Positions 17,791-24,675 of a DNA stretch of 64,000 nt are shown piece after piece (position 1 is the stretch's first letter; each line of letters begins with the position of its first letter). Origin of the DNA: Veillonella ratti (GTDB lineage: Bacteria > Bacillota > Negativicutes > Veillonellales > Veillonellaceae); contig NZ_RQUX01000001.1 in assembly GCF_003992115.1 (NCBI RefSeq), forward strand, positions 62,001-126,000, read 5' to 3'. The notes under the pieces are model-generated. The model worked only from the letters and a program-made list of their open reading frames with translations, did no database searches and was not told the origin of the DNA. The translations under genes and the position numbers were made by a program.

Positions 17791-17807
17791 ACGTCCGAAA
17801 AACGTCC
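17791..17807. promoter_or_regulatory. Direct repeat ACGTCC with 11-bp period
   Basis: ACGTCC occurs at 17791-17796 and 17802-17807, the 11-bp spacing used by OmpR/PhoB-type regulators. It lies in the intergenic region between sdhA and the response regulator, without a properly placed -10 box on either strand, so its role is uncertain. Confidence 0.35.
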
Positions 17808-17873
17808 AATCTATGCATAAAACACAAAGGTACACAATTTAGTTATCATAAATTTAATGCCTTAACGTTATCC

Positions 17874-17906
17874 CTTCACAATGGGTTCATACCCTTACGC
17901 TATACT
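17874..17906 (+). promoter_or_regulatory. Autoregulatory promoter of the two-component operon
   Basis: CTTCAC (17874-17879) and GTTCAT (17885-17890) lie 11 bp apart, followed by exactly 10 bases and a TATACT -10 box (17901-17906); no separate -35 hexamer is needed if a regulator binds there. The same layout with two perfect GTTCAT copies appears at 20985-21017. This suggests the response regulator encoded downstream activates its own operon. A second possible -10 (TATAAT, 17948-17953) has no good -35. Confidence 0.65.
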
Positions 17907-18056
17907 GACTTCAACCTAAGGCTATTATTATTATGCCTATGAAGTGTTATAATAATTTTAGACGTTCTTTAAATTGATTTATAGTTTTATTTTATAGTCT
18001 GTTACACCGGCGGAGGTTGTGAAACAGGCTTATTTCTGTACGACAGGAGTGATTGT

Positions 18057-18731
18057 ATGAAAGTTTTACTTGTTGAAGATGAAGAAATGCTAAATAATAT
18101 TATCGCCAAACGCTTGCGTGTCGAATCTATGACGGTTGACTGCTGCTTTGACGGCGAAACCGCTTTGGATCACATTAATACATCCAGCTACGACGTAGTC
18201 GTTATGGACGTAATGATTCCTAAAATGGACGGTTTTACCGTTGTGCAACACTTGCGCCAGGAAGGCAACAAAACGCCGGTATTGTTTTTAACCGCCAAAG
18301 ATACTTTGCAAGATAAAGTAAAAGGCCTTAACCACGGTGGCGACGATTATCTCGTCAAACCTTTTGAATTTGAAGAGTTGATTGCTCGTATCTACGCCTT
18401 ATCCCGCCGCAGCTACAACCATGCGCACAATGATTTGGAAGCCGGTCCTTTGACAATCAACAGCCAAAGCCGTACCGCTACCTTGCACGGTCAGGAATTA
18501 GTACTTACCGCTAAAGAATTTGACTTATTATATTATTTAGCCAGCAATGTAAACATCGTATTATCCCGTCAACAGATTCTCGACCACGTATGGGAATACG
18601 ACTACGAAAGTTATTCCAACTTAATAGATGTATATATTAAGGATTTACGTAAAAAATTGGATGTAGCCAACGAAGCCAAATTAATTCACACAGTTCGAGG
18701 TGTGGGCTATGTTTTCAAAGTGGAAGAATAA
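18057..18731 (+). CDS. OmpR/PhoB-family response regulator
   Basis: A 224-residue two-domain regulator. The receiver domain (1-118) has the acidic pocket at residues 8-9, the phosphoacceptor D51 in VVVMDVMIPKMDG, the conserved threonine in FLTAKD and the lysine in LVKPFEF. The C-terminal winged helix (about 128-222) ends with the expected IHTVRGVGYVFK. The family binds DNA as head-to-tail dimers on direct repeats 10-11 bp apart, which matches the repeats at 17874-17890 and 20985-21001. It overlaps the kinase gene by 23 bases. The signal sensed is unknown. Confidence 0.95.
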   Translation: MKVLLVEDEEMLNNIIAKRLRVESMTVDCCFDGETALDHINTSSYDVVVMDVMIPKMDGFTVVQHLRQEGNKTPVLFLTAKDTLQDKVKGLNHGGDDYLVKPFEFEELIARIYALSRRSYNHAHNDLEAGPLTINSQSRTATLHGQELVLTAKEFDLLYYLASNVNIVLSRQQILDHVWEYDYESYSNLIDVYIKDLRKKLDVANEAKLIHTVRGVGYVFKVEE

Positions 18732-20112
18732 GCTAAGCTCCGGTGGTCGTTCACTTAACCCTTTCAGTCGTTTACCGCTTACGCTTAAGATTACCGGTTG
18801 GTATTCTATATTTCTCTTATTAATGTTACTCATGCTGTCCGTGTTCATTCTGCAGTTCACGCAACTGTGGGAAGCCTCGGAAATGCGCAGTACCTTACAA
18901 TCAAGGGTTATTAATACAGCCGACAATCTGACGCGGTTCCGTTCGTTCCAAGAAGGCGTTTTTACTGTTCTCTATACGGATAACGGCGTAGCTGTCAAAG
19001 GGGCCATTCCTGACGGGTTCCCACCGGAAAGCATGATTTCTCCCCATCACATCCAAGAAGTAACTGTCAAAAACACTACCTTCTATTATTATGACGCACC
19101 TGTAGCCGATCCGGCTTTCCACGGTTGGGTTCGTGGCGTAATGCCTGCTACCACAGCCAGTCGTGCGGCCAACATTATGTTGCTTTCTTTGATTCTCGGC
19201 GGTGTTATATTCCTCGTCATCGGCACCAGTGGCGGTTATTGGATTATCAAGCGTGGTCTCGGACCGATTCGTAACATGACCCAAACGGCCGCTGACATTG
19301 GTCAAAAACGCGACTTATCCCAACGTATCGAACAACTGGTAGACAGCCACGACGAAATTTCCGCACTGTCAAAAACATTCAATACAATGCTTGACAGTTT
19401 AGAGAGCTCTTCCCAGCGTGAAAAGCAGTTCAGTTCCGACGTATCCCATGAGCTTCGCACGCCGATTGCCGTTATTCAGGCAGAAAGCGATTACGGTCGT
19501 GCCTATATCGACAATATCGACGAAGCTAAAGAAAGCTTTGAACATATTTTCCAACAGAGTCGTTTCATGACCGCCATGGTTACCCAATTATTGGATATTG
19601 CCCGCTTGGACAACATGGACAGCATCAAGAAGGACCCGCTCAGCATCAGTCAAATGATGCAGGAAGTAGTCGACAGTTATCAACGAATTTGTAAAGAGAG
19701 AAATATCACCTTAACCGCAACCATCCAACCGGATTTATCTATGGTAGGTAATCTGCCGTTTTTAAAACGCGCGGTAGGAAACTTGATTGACAACGCCATA
19801 AAATTCACCAAAGATGCTATATCTATTCAGGTCGTAAAACTAAACAATACCATTCGTATTACCATTAAAGATAATGGGGAGGGAATTAATCAAGACGACC
19901 TCGATAAGATTTGGAATCGCATGTATCAAGTCGATCAGGCCCGTACCAAAAAAGCTAATCAAGGGTTGGGACTAGGTCTTTATTTTGTAAAAAATGTCAT
20001 TAATTTGCACCAGGCCAAAGCCTATGCCATTAGTGAGCCTCATGTATCAACAAGTTTTATTTTAGAATTTCCTATCATGACCGATGAGGCCTTTAGAGAG
20101 GATACACCATGA
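18709..20112 (+). CDS. Membrane sensor histidine kinase
   Basis: Partner kinase of the upstream regulator, 467 residues from the ATG preceded by GAGG; a GTG three codons earlier overlaps that site. Two membrane helices (about 28-50 and 156-178) bracket an extracytoplasmic sensor of about 100 residues. A HAMP linker follows, then HisKA with the phosphorylated histidine in DVSHELRTPIAV (about H247), and a HATPase domain with N box LIDNAIKF, G1 DNGEGI and G2 GLGLGLYFV. The start lies inside the regulator gene and its end overlaps the next gene by four bases, so all three are co-translated. Confidence 0.94.
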   Translation: MFSKWKNKLSSGGRSLNPFSRLPLTLKITGWYSIFLLLMLLMLSVFILQFTQLWEASEMRSTLQSRVINTADNLTRFRSFQEGVFTVLYTDNGVAVKGAIPDGFPPESMISPHHIQEVTVKNTTFYYYDAPVADPAFHGWVRGVMPATTASRAANIMLLSLILGGVIFLVIGTSGGYWIIKRGLGPIRNMTQTAADIGQKRDLSQRIEQLVDSHDEISALSKTFNTMLDSLESSSQREKQFSSDVSHELRTPIAVIQAESDYGRAYIDNIDEAKESFEHIFQQSRFMTAMVTQLLDIARLDNMDSIKKDPLSISQMMQEVVDSYQRICKERNITLTATIQPDLSMVGNLPFLKRAVGNLIDNAIKFTKDAISIQVVKLNNTIRITIKDNGEGINQDDLDKIWNRMYQVDQARTKKANQGLGLGLYFVKNVINLHQAKAYAISEPHVSTSFILEFPIMTDEAFREDTP

Positions 20113-20876
20113 AACCATTATTGCGACAGTTCACAGTAGAATCCAACGATGCAGAGCCGCCTCGACGAGCTTTACACCGTATAATACTGCTATTTGTTGC
20201 CGCTTTTATAATCGGCGGTGGTATCTATGCAGTCCATGATTATATGGCACAACAGGAAGCGATGCGTATCAGTGCAGCCCGCACCGAAATGATTAAAGCT
20301 CAAGCCAAAGCCAATAAATTGACCCTCTTGAGCAAAGATACCATCAAAGAGTTGACGGCTATTAATACCGGGGTGCCCTTGAATGAGCTGACATTTAAGG
20401 AAATTGCCTTAATCACCTTTGATGATCTGCCATTTCCGCCGGGACCGCCAATCGGACACGGAATGATGCCTAACGACAAAAATGCAGATTCTTCGACAAA
20501 TAAGCCAATGAACGGGCAAGCCGCCGATTCGTCTGATAGCCATGAGAATTTAAACTTACCGGCTACAGCCGAAAACAGTAACGTGGCCTCATTACCGCCT
20601 CTTCGTGTGCCGCCGCCAATAGCGGCAGCCGGGACAAAACCGCCACTAGAAAGCGAAAGACCGCTTATCAAACCGAATGCGAGTAATACCGATCATGAGC
20701 ATCCCCCAATTGACGAATTAGCCAAAGGCGTACAAATTAATGATTTCACGCGAACCCCACCTAAAGAATTATTAAAGCATCCGCTGTATAAAATTACAGC
20801 CAAACGCTCTAGTTTGACCTATGATTTAATTATCGACGGGGTTAATGGACATATTATAAAATCTATTGTCCACTAA
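20109..20876 (+). CDS. Single-pass membrane protein with proline-rich linker and PepSY-like C-terminus
   Basis: A 255-residue protein of unknown function. A short cytoplasmic N-terminus is followed by one membrane helix (residues about 24-42), a helical segment, a low-complexity Pro/Asn/Ser linker (about 107-190) and a C-terminal module ending YDLIIDGVNGHIIKSIVH. That ending follows the strand pattern of PepSY domains, where Y-x-V-x-(I/V)DG-x-(T/N)G is typical. PepSY-like proteins often sit beside two-component systems and can modulate the kinase; an accessory role here is inferred from the four-base overlap with the kinase gene. Confidence 0.6.
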   Translation: MKPLLRQFTVESNDAEPPRRALHRIILLFVAAFIIGGGIYAVHDYMAQQEAMRISAARTEMIKAQAKANKLTLLSKDTIKELTAINTGVPLNELTFKEIALITFDDLPFPPGPPIGHGMMPNDKNADSSTNKPMNGQAADSSDSHENLNLPATAENSNVASLPPLRVPPPIAAAGTKPPLESERPLIKPNASNTDHEHPPIDELAKGVQINDFTRTPPKELLKHPLYKITAKRSSLTYDLIIDGVNGHIIKSIVH

Positions 20877-20984
20877 GATTCTAGGATAATTTAAAGTCAC
20901 ATAGTACATGTGTTTTACTACTAATTATCACAATTAATTTTATTCTGAAAATTTTATCAAAAAAAGTCATTAAAACACAAAAAC

Positions 20985-21017
20985 GTTCATTTTGTGTTCA
21001 TATTGATGACGTATAGT
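20985..21017 (+). promoter_or_regulatory. Regulated promoter of the candidate sRNA
   Basis: GTTCAT at 20985-20990 and 20996-21001 (11-bp period) is followed by 10 bases and TATAGT at 21012-21017. The geometry is identical to the promoter of the neighbouring regulator gene and to known CiaR-type promoters, where the direct repeat replaces the -35 box. Predicted transcription start is near 21024. Confidence 0.7.
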
Positions 21018-21023
21018 TATATC

Positions 21024-21206
21024 ATCAAATGAATGGTAATTTCGATACCCCATTCGAATTACCCCCATCATTGATTACAGGGAACTATATTGATACTGAA
21101 CCCTCCCTGTTCAGCCAATATAGGTGATCAAGATTTCATTTGATTAACACTAACACTCCCCTTACAAGAAAAACAGGAATCCCTCCCCGGATTCCTGTTT
21201 TTCTTT
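21024..21206 (+). ncRNA. Candidate small RNA with three C-rich hairpin loops, controlled by the adjacent two-component system
   Basis: The transcript would be about 180 nt. Hairpin 1 (21035-21063) has arms GGTAATTTCGA/TCGAATTACC and loop UACCCCAU. Hairpin 2 (21085-21123) has an outer stem CTATATTG/CAATATAG, an inner stem CTGAAC/GTTCAG and loop CCUCCCU. A single-stranded stretch contains CUCCCC (21156-21161). Hairpin 3 is the terminator with loop CUCCCC. These loops complement Shine-Dalgarno sequences of the GGGAGG type. The region lacks a credible ORF. The alternative is that it is only the 3' UTR of the kinase operon, which has no terminator of its own before 21206. Family membership is by analogy to csRNA and LhrC, not by homology. 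Confidence 0.65.
21166..21206 (+). terminator. Terminator of the sRNA and possibly of the two-component operon
   Basis: A 17-bp stem (21166-21182 with 21189-21205) around the loop CTCCCC contains and ends in a T-rich run. It is the only strong terminator between 20876 and dapL. Confidence 0.88.
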
Positions 21207-21431
21207 ATATTTAAATGATTTTAGACATTTATTTTCGAGTGTTTATTCTATTCCCTATCCGGGGATTGTTCACAGCATCCGGCATAAATATTGACAAAGT
21301 CTTTACAGGTCTTTATTTGCCAGAGGCGATGTAAATATAGTAAAATGTTACTATTAAATTTATAAATTTCTATATAGTATAGGATTTATAAATTTTCTAA
21401 TCAGTTGTACCAAGCTTCAAGGAGGTTCACC

Positions 21432-22661
21432 ATGGCCCTTATTAATGAAAATTATGCCAATCTACAAAGTTCCTATTTATTTGCTAACATTGCTCGCAAG
21501 GTGGCAGAATTTCAGAAAAACAATCCTGATGCCGACATCATTCGTCTGGGCATCGGCGATGTAACCAGACCGCTCGCTCCGGCAGTTATCGAAGCTATGC
21601 ACAAAGCGGTTGATGAAATGGGCCATGAAGAAACATTCCGCGGTTACGGTCCGGAACAGGGTTACGAATTCTTGCGTCAAGCCGTTGTCGATCACGATTA
21701 TAAACCACTCGGAATCAACCTCGATATTGACGAAGTTTTCATCTCCGACGGTGCCAAATCCGATGTGGGCAACATCCAGGAACTCTTCAGTGCCAACAAT
21801 GTTGTGGCTATCACCGACCCGGTGTATCCGGTGTATCTCGACAGTAATGTCATGGGTGGCCGCTCCGGTAAGTTTAAAGGCGATCGTTTTGAAAACATCG
21901 TTTACCTGCCGACCAATGCGGAAAATAACTTTTCCCCGGAATTCCCGGACCGCCATGTAGACATCGTCTACCTCTGCTGCCCGAATAATCCGACCGGTAC
22001 CGTTTTGAGCCGCAAACGCCTTAAAGAATGGGTTGACTGGTGTAAAGCCAATGATACGGTGCTCATGTTTGACTCCGCCTACGAAGCCTTCATCAGCAGT
22101 GAGGACACGGTTCACAGCATTTACGAAATCGAAGGGGCTCGCGAAGTAGCCATTGAATTCCGTTCCTTCTCCAAAACAGCTGGCTTCACCGGCACACGCT
22201 GTGCCTATACAGTGGTTCCGAAGGAATTAACGGTCAATACGGCAGACGGTCAAAAGCAGGCCTTAAATCCTATGTGGAATCGTCGTCAATGCACTAAATT
22301 CAACGGTGTTCCTTATATTATTCAGCGTGCCGCCGAAGCCGTTTATTCGGAAGAAGGCCATCGTCAAACCCGCGAAGCCATCGCGTACTACAAAGAAAAC
22401 GCCCGCATCATTCGCGAAGGCCTTACTGCCATCGGACTCACCGTATTCGGCGGTGTTGATGCGCCTTACATTTGGCTTAAAGTTCCGGCCGGCATGACAA
22501 GCTGGGAATTTTTCGACCTTTTATTGGAAAAAGTACATATCGTAAGCACCCCGGGTGCCGGTTTCGGCCCTTGCGGCGAAGGATACTTACGTCTCACCTC
22601 CTTCGGCAGTCGTGAAAACACATTGCGTGCTATTGAGCGAATTAAAACATTACAATTTTAA
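21432..22661 (+). CDS. dapL: LL-diaminopimelate aminotransferase
   Basis: Converts tetrahydrodipicolinate to LL-diaminopimelate in one step, feeding lysine and peptidoglycan synthesis. The 409-residue fold-type I aminotransferase begins at the ATG preceded by AAGGAGG; an upstream in-frame start is rejected. The PLP lysine is in [12 protein letters not shown], and the DapL-type segments [21 protein letters not shown] and [21 protein letters not shown] are present. No lysine riboswitch is visible upstream. It heads a compact run with queD and queE, 11 bases before queD. Confidence 0.95.
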   Translation: MALINENYANLQSSYLFANIARKVAEFQKNNPDADIIRLGIGDVTRPLAPAVIEAMHKAVDEMGHEETFRGYGPEQGYEFLRQAVVDHDYKPLGINLDIDEVFISDGAKSDVGNIQELFSANNVVAITDPVYPVYLDSNVMGGRSGKFKGDRFENIVYLPTNAENNFSPEFPDRHVDIVYLCCPNNPTGTVLSRKRLKEWVDWCKANDTVLMFDSAYEAFISSEDTVHSIYEIEGAREVAIEFRSFSKTAGFTGTRCAYTVVPKELTVNTADGQKQALNPMWNRRQCTKFNGVPYIIQRAAEAVYSEEGHRQTREAIAYYKENARIIREGLTAIGLTVFGGVDAPYIWLKVPAGMTSWEFFDLLLEKVHIVSTPGAGFGPCGEGYLRLTSFGSRENTLRAIERIKTLQF

Positions 22662-22672
22662 GCGAGGTATAC

Positions 22673-23011
22673 ATGTTTACAGTAGTAAAAAAACTAGAAA
22701 TCAGTGCCTCTCATCAGCTAAAATTGACCTACAAGAGTAAGTGTCAAAACCTACACGGTCATAACTGGATTGTGCATATTCATGCACGCGCCGCCGAGCT
22801 TGATGAGAACGGTATGGTCATTGACTTCGGTCATATCAAAGAAGCTATTCACGGCCAACTCGACCACAAACACGTGAACGATGTTATGGGCGACATTAAT
22901 CCTACCGCCGAAAATATGGCGAAATGGATTGCCGATCAGTTGGGCGAAAAATGCTTCAAAGTCGTTGTTCAGGAATCGGAAGGGAATGTAGCCATCTATG
23001 AACGTGATTGA
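22673..23011 (+). CDS. queD: 6-carboxytetrahydropterin synthase
   Basis: Queuosine-pathway enzyme making 6-carboxytetrahydropterin from dihydroneopterin triphosphate. The 112-residue protein is compact for the family. The zinc ligands are visible: the histidine in SASHQL and HGHNW; the catalytic cysteine is in YKSKCQNLHGH, and DHKHVND and the ESEGNVAIYE ending supply the rest of the site. It overlaps queE by 14 bases. A GTP cyclohydrolase, queC and queF are not in the window. Confidence 0.93.
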   Translation: MFTVVKKLEISASHQLKLTYKSKCQNLHGHNWIVHIHARAAELDENGMVIDFGHIKEAIHGQLDHKHVNDVMGDINPTAENMAKWIADQLGEKCFKVVVQESEGNVAIYERD

Positions 23012-23657
23012 GCGTTTCAGCTCCATCGAAGGTGAAGGTACCCGCCAAGGGTCCCTTTGCTCCTTTCTAAGACTCTACGACTGCAACTTACGTTGTGTTT
23101 ATTGCGATACAACATACAGTTACGGCGACGAAGTAGACTACGAAGTACAATCCGTTGAAGACGTAGCGGATGCTCTGTGCCAAATGGGGAACCGCTACAT
23201 TACCATTACCGGCGGTAAACCTTTGCTTCAAGCTAAAGAAGTGGAAGAACTCATCGATGTATTGAGCCGTGAAACAACGCCGTTTGGTCCCTATGAGTTC
23301 AACATCGAAACGAACGGCAGCATTATTGCTCCGTTTCAGCGAGATAATGTATTCTACACTTACGACTACAAATGTCCCGATTCAAGTGCCGAAGAATCTA
23401 TGCATCCGCAGTTGTGCGAAGCCTTAACAGACAAGGATGTTCTTAAATTCGTAGTCAGCTCTTACGCCGATTTACAACGCATGAAAGAAATCGTGCTCAC
23501 TAAAAAGCCGAAAGGCCATATCTTCGTATCCCCCGTTTTCGGCAAAATCAATCCGCAAGAAATTGTGGATTACCTACTAAAAAATAATCTGCAACAGATT
23601 CGCTTACAGTTACAAATCCACAAGTTCATTTGGGATCCCGACGCTAAGGGCGTTTAA
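22998..23657 (+). CDS. queE: 7-carboxy-7-deazaguanine synthase (radical SAM), with GGKP in place of GGEP
   Basis: Radical SAM enzyme that contracts the ring of carboxytetrahydropterin to CDG, the base of queuosine. The 219-residue protein has FSSIEGEGTRQG at the N-terminus and the cluster motif CNLRCVYC (C29, C33, C36). The GGEP motif that contacts the SAM amino group in many radical SAM enzymes reads TGGKPLLQ (K74), a charge reversal confirmed in the DNA (GGT AAA CCT). QueE proteins vary here, so this is odd but probably tolerated. It follows queD with overlap, and 90 bases downstream comes the tRNA-Ser promoter. Confidence 0.92.
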   Translation: MNVIERFSSIEGEGTRQGSLCSFLRLYDCNLRCVYCDTTYSYGDEVDYEVQSVEDVADALCQMGNRYITITGGKPLLQAKEVEELIDVLSRETTPFGPYEFNIETNGSIIAPFQRDNVFYTYDYKCPDSSAEESMHPQLCEALTDKDVLKFVVSSYADLQRMKEIVLTKKPKGHIFVSPVFGKINPQEIVDYLLKNNLQQIRLQLQIHKFIWDPDAKGV

Positions 23658-23747
23658 AACTAAAAATTTTAGACAGCAATGGCTTAATTGCTAGGCAATT
23701 TAATCCTAAAAGAGTTAATAAAATTTGCAACTATTATTTACAAAATC

Positions 23748-23777
23748 TTGACAAGTGCCTTCTACTAATGATATGAT
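23748..23777 (+). promoter_or_regulatory. Promoter of tRNA-Ser(GCU)
   Basis: TTGACA (23748-23753) and TATGAT (23772-23777) are separated by 18 bases, and the tRNA starts 19 bases after the -10 box. Confidence 0.75.
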
Positions 23778-23795
23778 ATTTTAGTAATTAGATAT

Positions 23796-23886
23796 GGAGG
23801 ATTACTCAAGAGGCTGAAGAGGACGGTTTGCTAAATCGTTAGGGCGGGTTACCGTCGCTAGGGTTCGAATCCCTAATCCTCCGCCA
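23796..23886 (+). tRNA. tRNA-Ser (anticodon GCU)
   Basis: A 91-nt class II tRNA. The acceptor stem GGAGGAT pairs with ATCCTCC, followed by G and an encoded CCA. The anticodon loop TTGCTAA gives GCU, the long variable arm is typical of serine tRNAs, and the T loop reads GGTTCGAATCC. Confidence 0.97.
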
Positions 23887-23898
23887 GTTAGATTACAC

Positions 23899-23930
23899 CC
23901 CTACAAACCTAGGTTTGTAGGGCTTTTTTA
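23899..23930 (+). terminator. Terminator after tRNA-Ser(GCU)
   Basis: An 11-bp perfect stem CCCTACAAACC/GGTTTGTAGGG is followed by CTTTTTT, 13 bases after the tRNA. Confidence 0.9.
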
Positions 23931-23973
23931 TTTAAAACAATCATAGTAAAAACTTTAGCCAAAGAGCTAAATA

Positions 23974-23982
23974 TGATATACT
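23974..23982 (+). promoter_or_regulatory. Extended -10 promoter of the pab operon
   Basis: TATACT (23977-23982) is preceded by TG (23974-23975); the -35 region is weak (TTTAGC, 17 bases upstream). The leader to pabA would be about 95 nt. Confidence 0.5.
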
Positions 23983-24023
23983 AATATAAGGAATTTTCCA
24001 CTTACAGTTTACGGGCCTTTAAG

Positions 24024-24072
24024 AATAACGACTGTGCAGTTTTTTGCTGCCATCGTTATCCTTTTTTTCATA
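24024..24072 (+). terminator. Candidate attenuator hairpin in the pabA leader
   Basis: Arms AATAACGA/TCGTTATC with an inner GCAG/CTGC stem are followed by seven T residues, all between the promoter and pabA, ending about 14 bases before the start codon. A terminator here implies regulated read-through, though no competing antiterminator stem is clear. Confidence 0.5.
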
Positions 24073-24084
24073 TAAGGAGCTATT

Positions 24085-24675
24085 ATGTATCTCATCGTCG
24101 ATAATCATGATTCATTTACCTATAACCTGGCCAACTTGGTGGCCGAAACGGGACGCAAAGTCGAGGTGCGCCCCTGCGACGCCATTACGGTAGATGAAAT
24201 TACTACTATGAAACCTACCAGCATCATCATCTCGCCCGGTCCCAAGGGCCCTGCCGATGCCACAGAATCACTGGCTATTGTGCGTGAATTTAAAAATACA
24301 ATGCCTATTCTCGGCGTCTGTCTCGGCATGCAAATCCTGGCCCATAACGCCGGTGCTGCCGTGATACGCGGTGAAAAGCCGATGCACGGCAAGATTACGG
24401 CCATTCATCATGAAGGAACCGGCTTATTCAAAGGTCTGCCAACAACATTTGACGTGACCCGCTATCATTCACTGGTTGTCCAAAAAATCACCTTGCCGCC
24501 CGTTTATCACGTAGATGCAGTCAGCGATGACGGTGCCGTTATGGCCATGTCTCACCAAACACTACCACTCTTCGGACTTCAGTTTCACCCCGAAGCCTTA
24601 TTGTCCGAGTACGGCTCCGAGTTAATTCAAGCCTTTTGCCGTCGTGCCGAAGAAGGAGGTCGTGTCCATGCCTGA
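24085..24675 (+). CDS. pabA: Aminodeoxychorismate synthase glutamine amidotransferase component
   Basis: Class I amidotransferase (196 residues) supplying ammonia to PabB for p-aminobenzoate, a folate precursor. The catalytic cysteine is in GVCLGMQIL and the His-Glu pair in QFHPEALL. It resembles the TrpG at 10110 but sits directly ahead of pabB, overlapping it by 8 bases, which assigns it to the folate branch. It could in principle also serve anthranilate synthase, as in Bacillus subtilis, but a dedicated trpG makes that unnecessary here. Confidence 0.92.
   Translation: MYLIVDNHDSFTYNLANLVAETGRKVEVRPCDAITVDEITTMKPTSIIISPGPKGPADATESLAIVREFKNTMPILGVCLGMQILAHNAGAAVIRGEKPMHGKITAIHHEGTGLFKGLPTTFDVTRYHSLVVQKITLPPVYHVDAVSDDGAVMAMSHQTLPLFGLQFHPEALLSEYGSELIQAFCRRAEEGGRVHA

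Noticed and set aside
21205-21431. Lysine riboswitch upstream of dapL
   Set aside because: The region is too short and lacks the conserved five-helix core; only a weak promoter is visible.
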